Position numbers and translations under genes: made by a program | Assembly (NCBI RefSeq): GCF_000015045.1 | Contig: NC_008609.1 | Coordinates: 1,054,001-1,118,000, forward strand | Source of the DNA: Pelobacter propionicus DSM 2379 | GTDB lineage: Bacteria > Desulfobacterota > Desulfuromonadia > Geobacterales > Pseudopelobacteraceae | Direction: 5' to 3' | DNA: 64,000 nucleotides | In this document: piece after piece, positions 1 through 10,293 of the stretch | Layout of the letters: every line of letters starts with the position of its first letter | How positions within the stretch are numbered: the stretch's first letter is position 1 | The notes under the pieces: generated by a model | Told to the model about the DNA's origin: nothing | What the model saw: only the letters and a program-made list of their open reading frames with translations | Databases searched by the model: none

Positions 1-204
1 CTCTGCCACTGGGCTTTCGATGAAGGAATGTTGGGGGTATCCGACGACTACAACGTAATTACCTCCCGCCAGATCTCCACCAATCCCAACGCCCCAGGTT
101 TTCTCTCAACCCTCTCCGGCCGCGGCATCATCCCGCCCGGGGACCGGGAACTCTGGCCCTCAAGACAGTACCTCGCCCAGCACCGCCGGGAGTGGCGGCT
201 GTAG
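1..204 (+). CDS. HNH endonuclease, C-terminal part (5' end outside window)
   Basis: Reading frame 1 is open from the first base to a TAG at 202-204, giving 67 residues. The N-terminal LCHWAFDEGML segment resembles the end of HNH_2-type nuclease domains, where a Leu-Cys, a His and an Ala-Phe-Asp follow the catalytic core. The rest (Ile-Pro-Pro-Gly-Asp-Arg-Glu, then a basic tail) also fits the C-terminus of such restriction-type HNH proteins. The first HNH histidines lie upstream of the window, so completeness cannot be judged. It is followed after 31 bases by the NERD gene on the same strand and may belong to the same gene row. Confidence 0.6.
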   Translation, partial: LCHWAFDEGMLGVSDDYNVITSRQISTNPNAPGFLSTLSGRGIIPPGDRELWPSRQYLAQHRREWRL

Positions 205-235
205 GGGGAAATTATCCATCAGAAAAGAGGAAGTT

Positions 236-1270
236 ATGCTGATCAAACAGAAGGACGGTCGTCAGGAGGACGTCCGGGAACTCAACCGTCTGCTCACCTT
301 GAACATTACGGCCAAGCAGCGTTTCGCCATCGAACGGGAACTGAAGTGTCTGGCCTCCGGCGACAGAAATGAGCAGAATTCCGCCTATTACCTGGATTTC
401 AGCTACAAAGACTCGCAACACTGGGCAGTGATTCACGACCTTCGCATTGAGCACAGGGGTAGGGTGGCGCAGATTGACCACCTGATCATCAACCGTTTTC
501 TGGATGTGTACGTCCTAGAGTCCAAGAACTACTACTATGGCGTGAAGATTACTGACGAGGGGGAATTTCTCGTCTGGGACGGTAAGGGGTATCAAGCCAT
601 AGAATCACCGTACGAGCAGAATCAGCGGCATATACTGGCGTTGCAGCAGGCGGTTGCCGATAGAAATCTTGCGCCAAAACGGCTTGGCTTTGCCATACCG
701 CTCAACTTCCGTAACGTTATACTGGTTGCTCCAACCTCAAAACTCATAAAACCGCCATCGGCCACGTTCGATCTCTCTGCGGTGATCAAGGCGGATGCCT
801 TCGTTTCCGTGGCAGCAAAAAACGTGGAGAAAAAATCCATCATCGAAGCGCCAAAGATCATTGGGAGCGATACCCTGCGCGAGTTCGCCGAGAAGCTGGC
901 GCGTCTCCATCGCCCCGGCTCAATCGATTATGCTGCCAAGTTCGGTATTAAAGAGGTAAGCATGGCGCAAGCCGTTACCGTGGCTCCGGTGGTTGCCATG
1001 CCGGAGGCCCCACCCTATGCGCCGGTTCCCGCAATGGTGGAAAAGAAGGCTGCCAAGCCCCTTTGCAAAGCATGCCGGAGCGAGAACCTTGCCATTGTCT
1101 ACGGCAAATTCGGCTACTACTTCAAATGCGGAGAGTGCAGCGGGAATACTCCCATACGAATCGGCTGCGGCAAGGATGGTCACAGCGAGCGGATACGCAA
1201 GGAGGGGAACAACTTCTACCGTGAATGCTCGGAGTGCGGGACCAGTTCTCTCTATCACACGAACCCATAA
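236..1270 (+). CDS. NERD-domain nuclease-like protein with C-terminal zinc-finger motifs
   Basis: The 344-residue protein has a NERD (nuclease-related) domain at about residues 55-160. The PD-(D/E)xK-like core is visible as QIDHLIIN followed by VLESKN, giving the Asp and Glu-x-Lys positions. After a Pro/Ala-rich linker (about 245-270) the C-terminus carries Cys pairs (CKAC, CGEC, then CSECG) like the small zinc fingers of topoisomerase I. Such a tail usually binds DNA. An SD-like GAGGAAG lies about 5 bases before the ATG. The gene is followed after 12 bases by the HIT gene and then an HNH nuclease gene, which suggests a cotranscribed nucleic-acid-processing or defence cassette. The fold assignment is from motifs; substrate and role are inferred. 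Confidence 0.8.
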   Translation: MLIKQKDGRQEDVRELNRLLTLNITAKQRFAIERELKCLASGDRNEQNSAYYLDFSYKDSQHWAVIHDLRIEHRGRVAQIDHLIINRFLDVYVLESKNYYYGVKITDEGEFLVWDGKGYQAIESPYEQNQRHILALQQAVADRNLAPKRLGFAIPLNFRNVILVAPTSKLIKPPSATFDLSAVIKADAFVSVAAKNVEKKSIIEAPKIIGSDTLREFAEKLARLHRPGSIDYAAKFGIKEVSMAQAVTVAPVVAMPEAPPYAPVPAMVEKKAAKPLCKACRSENLAIVYGKFGYYFKCGECSGNTPIRIGCGKDGHSERIRKEGNNFYRECSECGTSSLYHTNP

Positions 1271-1282
1271 AGATCGTGATCT

Positions 1283-1660
1283 ATGGCGCCTTGTCCCTTC
1301 TGTAATATTGACCATTCCCGTATCATGATAGCCAACGACCATGCCTTGGCCATTATGGACGGCTTTCCTCTGTCGCCCGGCCATGCTCTTGTCATACCCA
1401 GGCGACATATTGCATCGCTGTTTGAGGCGACTAAGGATGAGCGAGAGGCATTACTTGATCTGTTGGAACAGACAAGAACGGAGCTGATTGGACAGTACAA
1501 CCCCGATGGCTTCAACATCGGTATCAACGATGGCGCATATGCCGGACAGACCGTTATGCACCTGCACATTCACCTGATTCCCCGTTACAAAGGAGATCAA
1601 CAGGACCCACGTGGTGGTGTGCGCTGGATTTTTCCTAACAAGGCGGTGTATTGGAAATAG
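1283..1660 (+). CDS. HIT family protein
   Basis: The 125-residue protein is a histidine-triad hydrolase/transferase. The triad is seen near residues 92-96 in VMHLHIHLIPRY (His-x-His-x-His), preceded by the usual GFNIGINDG and HALVIPRRH segments. HIT enzymes cleave nucleoside phosphoramidates, dinucleoside polyphosphates or AMP-linked products. An N-terminal CPFC pair suggests a bound metal. The C-terminal GGVRWIFP-KAVYW ending occurs in a subset of HIT proteins. The SD is poor, so translation may be coupled to the NERD gene ending 12 bases upstream. The stop lies 2 bases before the ATG of the HNH gene, pointing to one mRNA. The true substrate cannot be told from sequence. Confidence 0.88.
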   Translation: MAPCPFCNIDHSRIMIANDHALAIMDGFPLSPGHALVIPRRHIASLFEATKDEREALLDLLEQTRTELIGQYNPDGFNIGINDGAYAGQTVMHLHIHLIPRYKGDQQDPRGGVRWIFPNKAVYWK

Positions 1661-1662
1661 CT

Positions 1663-2706
1663 ATGTCAATACCATCAGCTGAAGAACAACTCAAGTTCAT
1701 CACAAATATCCAGCGAATTCTCGATGAAGGATCATTTGTGGCGACATACAAATTTGCCTTACTCATGTCCCTTGCTGACTATGCCATTAAGTCTGGCAAT
1801 GACTCTGCTGACCACTGCCAACTGACAACTCATGATATTGCAGAGAGTTTTGTTGAATATTATTGGAGGCAGGCGATCCCATATGCACATCATAAAGGAA
1901 CTGTTCGAGTTTTGAAACAGGGGACAGGGTTGCAGCCCGTTGTGATCAGCCGAATAATTGAACTTCATCAGCAATTTCAAGGATCATTGGCTGCTGTTCG
2001 AAAAAACCACAGGGTTTGGCGGACGTTATTAAGCAAAGTTGCCTCCACCATTGGGCAGATGCCATTGTGGAAACTTCAGATGGTTGGCCGAACGTTTATA
2101 CCTTTTTTGTATGATCAGCATGGTTCTGGGAATTTAATAAATCTAAAGCACGGTGTAGTTTTTTGTTTCAGAAGGTTTTACGACCTGATTCGCAACCTTG
2201 TACAGTCTACCTGGATTCGCCACGTTAGGATGCTAAATGTTGAGATTATTGGAGAATCGGATCTTGCAGAATTTCTCTTTGGTTCAGAACGATCTGTATT
2301 GCCCGGCCTGCGGGCTATGCTCAGAGATATTCAAGCGAATGAGTGTTTTTACTGCAATACGCAACTTCGCGAAGGGGGGGATATCGACCATTTTGTTCCT
2401 TGGTCTCGCTATCCGCTCGATCTCGGCCATAACTTTGTATTGGCCCATGCAACATGCAACCGGAGTAAACGGGCTTTTTTAGCTGCCCCTTGTCATCTGG
2501 AGAATTGGTGCAAAAGGAATCAACTTCACGGAAATATCCTCAGGCAAGAGTTCGATACACTTAGAATCAATCACAACCTTGAAGCAACTGAGAAGATTGT
2601 TGTTTGGCTGTATTCTCAGGCGGAAGTATCTGGAGCAAGCCTATGGCTAAGGAAAGATGATGTTACACCAATTGATTTAAGTTGGAGAAATATATTAGTA
2701 GTATAG
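1663..2706 (+). CDS. HNH endonuclease domain protein
   Basis: With the ATG at 1663 the protein has 347 residues; an in-frame TTG at 1651 is a less likely start. The C-terminal third carries a full HNH nuclease: CFYC, then GGDIDHFVPWSRYP (Asp-His), an Asn in GHNFVLAH and CNRSKR. The Cys pairs should hold the structural zinc. The first 230 residues form a helical domain that I do not recognise, possibly for sensing or target binding. It directly follows the HIT gene. Base composition is more AT-rich than the housekeeping genes in the window, in keeping with acquisition by transfer. Nuclease activity is inferred from the motif; a defence role is inferred from company. Confidence 0.85.
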   Translation: MSIPSAEEQLKFITNIQRILDEGSFVATYKFALLMSLADYAIKSGNDSADHCQLTTHDIAESFVEYYWRQAIPYAHHKGTVRVLKQGTGLQPVVISRIIELHQQFQGSLAAVRKNHRVWRTLLSKVASTIGQMPLWKLQMVGRTFIPFLYDQHGSGNLINLKHGVVFCFRRFYDLIRNLVQSTWIRHVRMLNVEIIGESDLAEFLFGSERSVLPGLRAMLRDIQANECFYCNTQLREGGDIDHFVPWSRYPLDLGHNFVLAHATCNRSKRAFLAAPCHLENWCKRNQLHGNILRQEFDTLRINHNLEATEKIVVWLYSQAEVSGASLWLRKDDVTPIDLSWRNILVV

Positions 2707-2932
2707 TTTTTGTCCGAAAACCATAGCTTTGATACGAACGGGGTCGAGAGGATCGTTTGGCTCTGGGATGAGCAGTGATATGGTCCGCATGAACAAAACA
2801 GCCGGTTATTGAAATTCGTTTGATCTTGATTCCCTCGATTGCGGAAGATGTCTCGATGTTACGTGCCATCGCTTCTTCCCGTTTTTGGGGATCTTTCAGA
2901 TAGGGATTTGTGGTGAGCAGAGATCTTTTCAT
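2663..2932 (-). CDS. Small hypothetical protein
   Basis: An 89-codon frame on the minus strand begins MKRSLLTTNPYLKDPQKR and continues into NIETSSAIEGI. The SSAIEG stretch recalls the region before the Fic fold in Fic-type proteins and small antitoxin-like proteins, but the rest matches nothing I know. The last 44 bases overlap the end of the HNH gene tail to tail. The C-terminal third is rich in Arg and Ser and may be beyond the true coding part. There is no strong SD. It could be a short intact gene or a remnant. Confidence 0.4.
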   Translation of the reverse strand: MKRSLLTTNPYLKDPQKREEAMARNIETSSAIEGIKIKRISITGCFVHADHITAHPRAKRSSRPRSYQSYGFRTKTILLIYFSNLNQLV

Positions 2933-2951
2933 GGTGCTAAAATAGCATGCT

Positions 2952-3254
2952 TTGTGCCGGGTTTTCCATTGTTTGTATGCCCGGCTGCCGGAAGTGCGGA
3001 ATAACTACGCTAAGCCCCAGTTGATCCAGTTTGAGGAATTCGCCGGCTGTCTGTCGTGGTGGCACAGCCGGAAGGAAAACGAGCGGGCCTGGCCGATGCC
3101 GGTGGCGCGGATCATTGAGCAGCGGATATTGGAGATCGTGGAAGGGATCAGACATGTGCTAGCGGGAGGCGGGTCGTCCCTGTCGGCTAGACCAGCAGCA
3201 TCGCCTTTCCCTTCTCCCGCCTCTCTCGCGAACCGAGAGCGGGACGGGGAATAA
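2952..3254 (+). pseudogene. Remnant of an N-6 DNA methylase (HsdM-like), C-terminal piece
   Basis: The frame has no ATG at its head. The stretch PEVRNNYAKPQLIQFEEF, followed by CLSWWHSRKENERAWPMPV, looks like the C-terminal part of type I or type IIG N6-adenine methylases, where FEEFA and CL-WW---ENE-AW are typical. No catalytic NPPF motif or SAM-binding part is present, and the reading frame runs on into unrelated Ser/Pro-rich sequence. I read it as a leftover of a lost restriction-modification system. No hsdS or hsdR gene is visible next to it. Confidence 0.55.
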
Positions 3255-3288
3255 CTATCATTGCTCCGGAGTAATGGAGGCATACCGG

Positions 3289-4283
3289 ATGAATTCAGGC
3301 CATAGACAGGGACTGGTGGAACTGGGCGCGGAACGGTTGGCGGATGCGTTGCTGGAGCTGGCAAGCCGGGATCATGGGGCCGAAGATCTGGTCGAGCGAA
3401 TGATCGCCACCCCTCAGGAGAATATCGAACGCTTCAAGAAGAGGCTGGCCGGCATCAAGCGGAGCCGCCGCTTCATCCGCTGGGGTGAATCCGCGGCCTT
3501 TGCCCGCGAACTGCAAGAACTCCTGCGGGATGTGGAAACAGGCGTTTCCACCCCCCGCACGGGCGCCGAACTGGTGGCCTCGTTCTACGAGTGCGATAAG
3601 GGGGCGCTGGGCAACTGTGACGACTCCAGCGGCCATGTCGGCGATGTTTTTCGTTATGATGCGCGGGAGCTCTTCCTCGGCTACGCTTCCCGGTGCGACG
3701 ACAAGGCGTGGCTTGGTGACCTGGTGTTCAAGCTGAACCGGGCGGATGATTACGGTGTGCGGGATACGCTTGTCGGTTGTGCGGCCGACTATCTGCCGGA
3801 GCCGGTCATTCGCACCATGGCGTGGCGCTTTCAGAAGCAGGCGGACAAGGAGAGCGAAGAGTACGCGAAGCGGCACTGGCTGCTGCTGGTGGAGTCCCTG
3901 GCACGGCAACTGAAGGATGCGCCGCTGTTCGAGCGGACCCGGCTCGCATCCTGGGGGAGCCTGTCGACGGCAGCCTGTGTGGATATTGCCCGGGTCCATC
4001 TGGAAAGCGGTGATGCTCCAGCGGCGCTGGGGTGGCTGGAGAAAGCCTCCTCGGACGAAGGCCATTATGCAGCGGAGCGGGATGAGCTGCTGTATGAGGT
4101 GCTGGGTACTCTGGGCGACAGGGCAGAACAGGCCGACACCGCCTGGCGGATGTTCCGGCGCAGCCGTTCGCTGTCTTCCCTGGAGCGCGTGCTGGAGGTT
4201 CTCGGACCCGGGCAGCGGGAGCAGGTTGTGGCGGGTGAAGTTACCACCATCCTTGCCGGCGGAAGACTTTCCCTCGGGGATGC
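3289..4283 (+). pseudogene. DUF6880-like hypothetical gene, 5' part (split by IS21)
   Basis: About 331 codons of an alpha-helical, repeat-rich protein, with segments such as DLVERMIATPQENIERFKKR and TPRTGAELVASFYE. I associate these with DUF6880-like proteins of unknown function. An ATG at 3289 has GGAGG 8 bases upstream (3276-3280) and is a better start than 3274. The frame is broken exactly at 4283 by the IS21 element. Joining 4283 to 6482 restores one open frame of 453 residues (Asp-Ala-Ala-Phe-Leu-Val across the junction). The gene was therefore intact shortly before the insertion. The function is not known; tandem helices suggest a scaffold or binding role. Confidence 0.75.
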
Positions 4284-4357
4284 TGTCAATGGGGACGCAA
4301 AAGTGTACCAGTTTCGGGAATTGAAAAGTGTACCACCCTGCTGGTTAGAGAAGTTCC

Positions 4358-6381
<2,024 letters not shown>

Positions 6382-6476
6382 GGGCACCCCTCCTTTCTCC
6401 AGAAGGGATACCACGGCTTCCAGGGCGGTACACTTTTCGTTACCGCTTTTGGGACATTATTGCACTACCATTGACA

Positions 6477-6833
6477 GATGCCGCCTTTCTGGTTGCCGCC
6501 GGGCAGTTTGACGCCGCGGAAAACTACCTGCTCACCCATGCCAGGGAGCTGAACGGCGACTTTTACGGCACTCTTCTCCCCATGGCCGAGGCCATGGAGA
6601 AACAGGGCCGCCATCTCTGCGCCTCCCTGCTTTACCGTGCCCTGCTCGATTCCATTCTCCAGCGGGCCCAGACCAAAACCTATCCCCACGGGGTGCGGTA
6701 TCTGAAGAAGCTCGACCTACTGGCCGGGGTGATTGCCGACTGGCGCACCCTCGAATCCCATGCCGGGTACAAGGCCGGTCTCGTGGAGCACCATGGCCGT
6801 AAAAGCAGCTTCTGGTCGCGGTACCGCACATGA
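6477..6833 (+). pseudogene. DUF6880-like hypothetical gene, 3' part (split by IS21)
   Basis: The frame continues the 3289-4283 gene beyond the IS21 element, after the duplicated GATGC. Its ending, DSILQRAQTKTYPHGVRYLKKL, then LAGVIADW and HAGYKAGLVEHHGRKSSFW, is the conserved C-terminal signature I associate with the DUF6880 group. In that group an Ala-rich helical repeat is followed by a Tyr/Lys-rich tail. The ORF can begin with a TTG inside the IS end but has no SD, so it is probably not translated alone. Confidence 0.75.
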
Positions 6834-6963
6834 CTTGTGGAGAATCCACGGGTTGCTACCCGGTTTTACTCTCGGAACTTGAATGTGCTGTTTAACTTTT
6901 CCCGGCGGCGGGCGTGCCGCTGGGGCAGACCAGCAGCATCGCTGGATTTTGTGAGGGTACAGC

Positions 6964-7209
6964 ATGAACAAAGACGATAACGCGATTGTCCTCTATCAGG
7001 CTCCTGACGGGTCATCTTCCCTTCTGGTCCATCTCGACCATGACACCGTCTGGCTGACCCAGCTTCAAGTCGCTGAATTTTTTGGCGTGAATGTTCCTGC
7101 GGTATCAAAGCGTATCAGGAATATTCTGGGCAGCGGAGAGCTGGATGCATCTGCAACTGTTTCCAAAATGAAAAGAGTTCAGCTTGAAGGTGGGCGGAAG
7201 GTCAACTAG
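6964..7209 (+). pseudogene. RhuM-family protein, N-terminal fragment
   Basis: The 81 codons match the first domain of RhuM-like (virulence RhuM) proteins: NAIVLYQAPDGSS, VHLDHDTVWLTQLQVAEFFGV, then an ELDASATVSKMK segment. Full-length members have about 330 residues. Here the frame stops after the region that normally reads VQLEGGRKV-R, so three quarters of the gene are missing. An ATG stands at 6964 but there is only a weak SD. I regard it as a truncated remnant, common in islands with restriction and toxin genes. Confidence 0.7.
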
Positions 7210-7672
7210 AACAACTGAGTGAACGCAACTGGCTGCGACATGACCAATTTCACCGCCTCCCTCAATCCCTTCTTCTCCCTCGCCTGCGAACCGGTCTGGG
7301 AGCAGATCCCCCAGCTGAGCAGCAGAGCAATAACTCTATTAGCCGCAGATCAGGGCGGAAAAGGTGGATTATAACCCAACCGAAAGGTTTCATGCCGTTG
7401 ATCGGCCTTTATCCGCCGTTTCCAGTTTTTCCGCGTACCATTCGTTTCAAGAAAGTGGCTACATAGTCAATCATGATCCGCATGTAGTGGTACTTTGATT
7501 GACATGGTGCATATTGCTGTAAGTATTGTATTTTATGGCAAATAAATGTTGCGTGAAACGGTTTTCTTGTGTAGGTTAAATGTAACTTTACCCGTCAGGG
7601 TTATCTCTCATTGAGAGAGTCGTTCTCGGACACCTCTGGTTCCAGGGATCTTACGAAAACAAAGCAGTAAGC
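7210..7672. other. About 460 bases without a convincing gene
   Basis: The stretch has low coding character. A 44-codon frame at 7240-7374 on the plus strand (starting MTNFTASLNPFFSL) may be the first codons of a lost gene. The remainder is AT-richer and holds only a small inverted repeat (TCTCT/AGAGA near 7605). I see no RNA gene. Confidence 0.4.
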
Positions 7673-7674
7673 AA

Positions 7675-7706
7675 GGGAGTAGTACGTCATGTGCTCTCCC
7701 TTTTTT
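7675..7706 (+). terminator. Rho-independent terminator
   Basis: GGGAG-T-AGTAC pairs with GTGCT-CTCCC around a five-base loop GTCAT and is followed by six T. No intact plus-strand gene ends just before it, so it probably closes a transcript from the degraded stretch or insulates the region. Confidence 0.7.
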
Positions 7707-7726
7707 ATGCCGGCATCACAAAACGG

Positions 7727-8209
7727 TTACTTTTCTACCGGAAATTCCGGGTGCCCAGTAAATACCTTGTGCAAATAGCGCCTGTCGACCTCAAGCTGGT
7801 GGTACTCGAACAAGTAATTGCTTACCTTCTGCCACGACAGCCCCTCTTTTCTCAACTGAATCACAACTGGCAGCAGATCAGCGTGTAGCCGGTCCAATAT
7901 GGGTGACGGCTTGGCTTTTGCCGTGGCTTTTGCCACCGCAATCCTTTGCTTTGTCACCTCTTCCAGATCATCCGTACTCTTCAGTCTTCGGTTGTCCTGC
8001 AACCGCATTCTTCGTTCGATCCCCCATATAAAGGCGCGGTAGTACACATCACCGCTGTCCTCAACCTTCTCGCCCCTCTTGCGGGCGTCATTCATCATCA
8101 CGTTGATCTGTTTCCTCTGTAAAACGTGACATTCCTTCCGTTCAATCTCCGGCTGCCTTGTGTACCAAGCCAGGAGTTTCTTGGTCGTCTGTTGTGAAAA
8201 CGGGCGCAT
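7727..8209 (-). CDS. Basic hypothetical protein, possibly plasmid mobilisation/transfer related
   Basis: The 160-residue protein is rich in Lys and Arg. GGAGA lies 8 bases before the ATG, so it is well placed for translation. The middle holds an Ala/Lys-rich segment (AVAKATAKAKPSP). The C-terminal 60 residues read like a winged or helix-turn-helix unit: LRKEGLSWQKVSNYLFEY, then a short basic end. I have seen this layout in small DNA-binding proteins of mobilisable elements, but I cannot assign a family. Its 5' end faces a dense cluster of inverted repeats (8224 onward), as in oriT-binding protein genes, which is why a transfer role is suggested. Confidence 0.55.
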   Translation of the reverse strand: MRPFSQQTTKKLLAWYTRQPEIERKECHVLQRKQINVMMNDARKRGEKVEDSGDVYYRAFIWGIERRMRLQDNRRLKSTDDLEEVTKQRIAVAKATAKAKPSPILDRLHADLLPVVIQLRKEGLSWQKVSNYLFEYHQLEVDRRYLHKVFTGHPEFPVEK

Positions 8210-8223
8210 TTTTTTTGTCTCCT

Positions 8224-8341
8224 ACGTTGTCTCCTGACAACGTCATCTGATGATGGTTCAATCATCAGATGTAAGCGGTTTGGCGTCAAGTCAAAACCGC
8301 GTAAACACTGGAGCTGTGCTCCATGCTTCGCCGTTTTTGTC
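8224..8341. repeat. Cluster of five adjacent inverted repeats
   Basis: Within 118 bases there are dyads ACGTTGTC/GACAACGT (8224-8243), CATCTGATGAT/ATCATCAGATG (8244-8271), GCGGTTT/AAACCGC (about 8275-8300) and GGAGC/GCTCC (about 8310-8322). The left half of a 17-bp dyad GCTTCGCCGTTTTTGTC (8325-8341) has its right half at 10028-10044, beyond the IS1182 element. Further dyads follow at about 10034-10065. Serial hairpins of this kind occur at origins of transfer, single-strand origins and recombination sites. Which applies here cannot be decided from sequence alone. Confidence 0.75.
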
Positions 8342-8347
8342 GTCTAG

Positions 8348-10024
8348 GAGTCTGTCGGGCTTAACGCATTCAGCCGTCATCTCCAGGGCGTTTTCAATTG
8401 GTTAACCTGCTGTATTTATTGAATAAGTCGTCAGCTTTAGCTTGCGTTTTCTTGGTGTATCCCGTATATTTGTCCGGTAATATCAACTGGTTAGGTATCG
8501 GGGTTGACTATGAAATCAAAGTTTATTGAAGTTGACCGGGAAACACCCTATCTGCTCCCGCCATCGCTGCAGGATTGGCTACCAGAAAAGCACTTGGCCC
8601 GGTTTGTGGTCGAAATTGTCGAACAGCTCGACCTGCGCTCTTTGAAAGCTACCTATGCCGGCCGAGGCTCGCAGCCCTATAACCCTGAGATGCTGGTAGC
8701 ATTGTTGTTTTACGGTTATGCGACAGGCGTATTCTCCAGCCGGAAGCTTGAGCGCAGCACCTACGACTCCGTGGCATTCCGGTTCATAGCGGCAAACAGT
8801 CATCCTGACCACGATACCATTGCCACCTTCCGCCGGCGTTTTCTGCCGCAACTGAACAAGCTGTTTGCCCAGATTCTGCTGATCGCTCATCAGATGGAGG
8901 TGCTGAAACTGGGCAACGTTAGTTTGGATGGCAGCAAAATCAAGGCGAACGCCTCCAAGCACAAGGCGCTGAGCTATGAGCATGCCTGCAAGCTTGAAGA
9001 GCAGATCAAGGCTGAGGTTGGCGAACTGCTCAAAAAGGCCGAGGCAGCGGACCGTGCCGATATTCCGGACGGCATGAACATCCCCGAAGAACTGGAACGT
9101 CGGGAAAAGCGTCTTTCCGCCATTGCCGCAGCCAAGGTCGAGATCGAAAAACGAGCCGCTGAGCGCCATGCTCGTGAACAGGCCGCTTATGAGAAGAAAG
9201 TCGCCGAACGGGCCAAGAAGGAGCAGGCAACGGGCAAGAAGGCCAAGGGGAAAGAGCCGAAACCGCCCAAATCCGGCCCCACTGCCAAAGATCAGGTCAA
9301 TCTGACCGATGAAGAGTCGCGGATCATGCCGACCTCCGGTGGCGGATTCGAGCAGACTTACAACGCCCAGGCCGGTGTGGATACAGCATCAAAGCTCATC
9401 GTTTCGGCCCATGTTACCCAGAATCCCAATGACAAACAGGAGCTGACACCGACCCTGGAGAACCTGGCGGCGCTGCCTGAGAAGCTTGGCAAGGCAACCG
9501 ATCTGGTAGCTGACAGTGGCTACTTCAGCGAAACCAATGTAACTGCCTGTGAGGAGAACGGGATAACTCCCTACATTGCCGTAGACCGGCAGAGTCACAA
9601 CGTGCCACTGATGGAGCGCTTTGCCGAACCGCCGCCGTTACCCGAAGATGCCGATTCCGTGGCCAGAATGAAGCATCGCCTGAAGACACCTTCCGGCAAG
9701 GCGATCTACGCCCAGCGAAAAGTCACCTCGGAACCGGTCTTCGGCATCATCAAGGCGGTCATGGGATTCAGAAGCTTTCTTCTTCGTGGCTTTGAAGCAG
9801 TAAAAGGCGAATGGAACCTCGTCTGCATGGCCTACAACATCAAACGGCTGCATGTCTTGGCCGGATAGAATGAGAAATAGCGAAAATCAGCCTGTAATAA
9901 CCGCAGTCATCGCTGAAAGGGCTGAATTAACCAGGTTGCCGGTGGGAAGACGAACACATACGGAACTTTTTTAATCGGCTTGGCCACAAAAGAGGGCGCC
10001 CCTGAGGTCAAGCCCGACAGACTC
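8348..10024 (+). mobile_element. Complete IS1182-type insertion sequence (1677 bp)
   Basis: Perfect 15-bp terminal inverted repeats GAGTCTGTCGGGCTT lie at 8348-8362 and 10010-10024. The element is flanked by a 4-bp direct repeat CTAG (8344-8347 and 10025-10028). It contains one transposase gene on the plus strand. The insertion point is at the centre of a 17-bp palindrome whose arms now stand on either side of the element. Excision would recreate a perfect hairpin with a five-base loop. This suggests choice of a hairpin or cruciform target. Confidence 0.92.
8510..9868 (+). CDS. IS1182-family transposase
   Basis: The 452-residue DDE transposase starts at ATG 8510 with GGGG upstream; a TTG at 8504 is also in frame. 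The N-terminus has the family signature YLLPPSLQDWLPEKHLARFV. Catalytic-type acidic residues are seen in NVSLDGSKIKANAS, ATDLVADSGYFSE and the Glu of SEPVFGIIK. A Lys/Ala-rich coiled insertion (about residues 165-260) separates the first and second, typical for IS1182. The gene is full length and without frameshift, so the element may be mobile. Confidence 0.95.
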   Translation: MKSKFIEVDRETPYLLPPSLQDWLPEKHLARFVVEIVEQLDLRSLKATYAGRGSQPYNPEMLVALLFYGYATGVFSSRKLERSTYDSVAFRFIAANSHPDHDTIATFRRRFLPQLNKLFAQILLIAHQMEVLKLGNVSLDGSKIKANASKHKALSYEHACKLEEQIKAEVGELLKKAEAADRADIPDGMNIPEELERREKRLSAIAAAKVEIEKRAAERHAREQAAYEKKVAERAKKEQATGKKAKGKEPKPPKSGPTAKDQVNLTDEESRIMPTSGGGFEQTYNAQAGVDTASKLIVSAHVTQNPNDKQELTPTLENLAALPEKLGKATDLVADSGYFSETNVTACEENGITPYIAVDRQSHNVPLMERFAEPPPLPEDADSVARMKHRLKTPSGKAIYAQRKVTSEPVFGIIKAVMGFRSFLLRGFEAVKGEWNLVCMAYNIKRLHVLAG

Positions 10025-10293
10025 CTAGACAAAAACGGCGAAGCCGTTGCTGGGTTCGCGCGGAACGCGCGCACTTACCGGTTGCCAGGCCGATGCCACT
10101 GACAGGGCGATAACTGGCGCAAAAGTTTTAGTGCAAAAGCGAGCACGAAAAAAAACGCTTTTTCTTATCTGTCTGTCCCTCGCGGGGGGTCCACAAATAC
10201 CGCCACCCATATCAGATGAAAACATAAAACCGGACTCCCTCCTGATCTTTATAGGTGAGTGATCATCACACATCATAGAGGAGGAATCGAATC

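Noticed and set aside
8325-10044. Integron attC site at the IS1182 target palindrome
   Set aside because: The R' and R'' core sites (GTTRRRY and RYYYAAC) are not found in place and no integron integrase is near.
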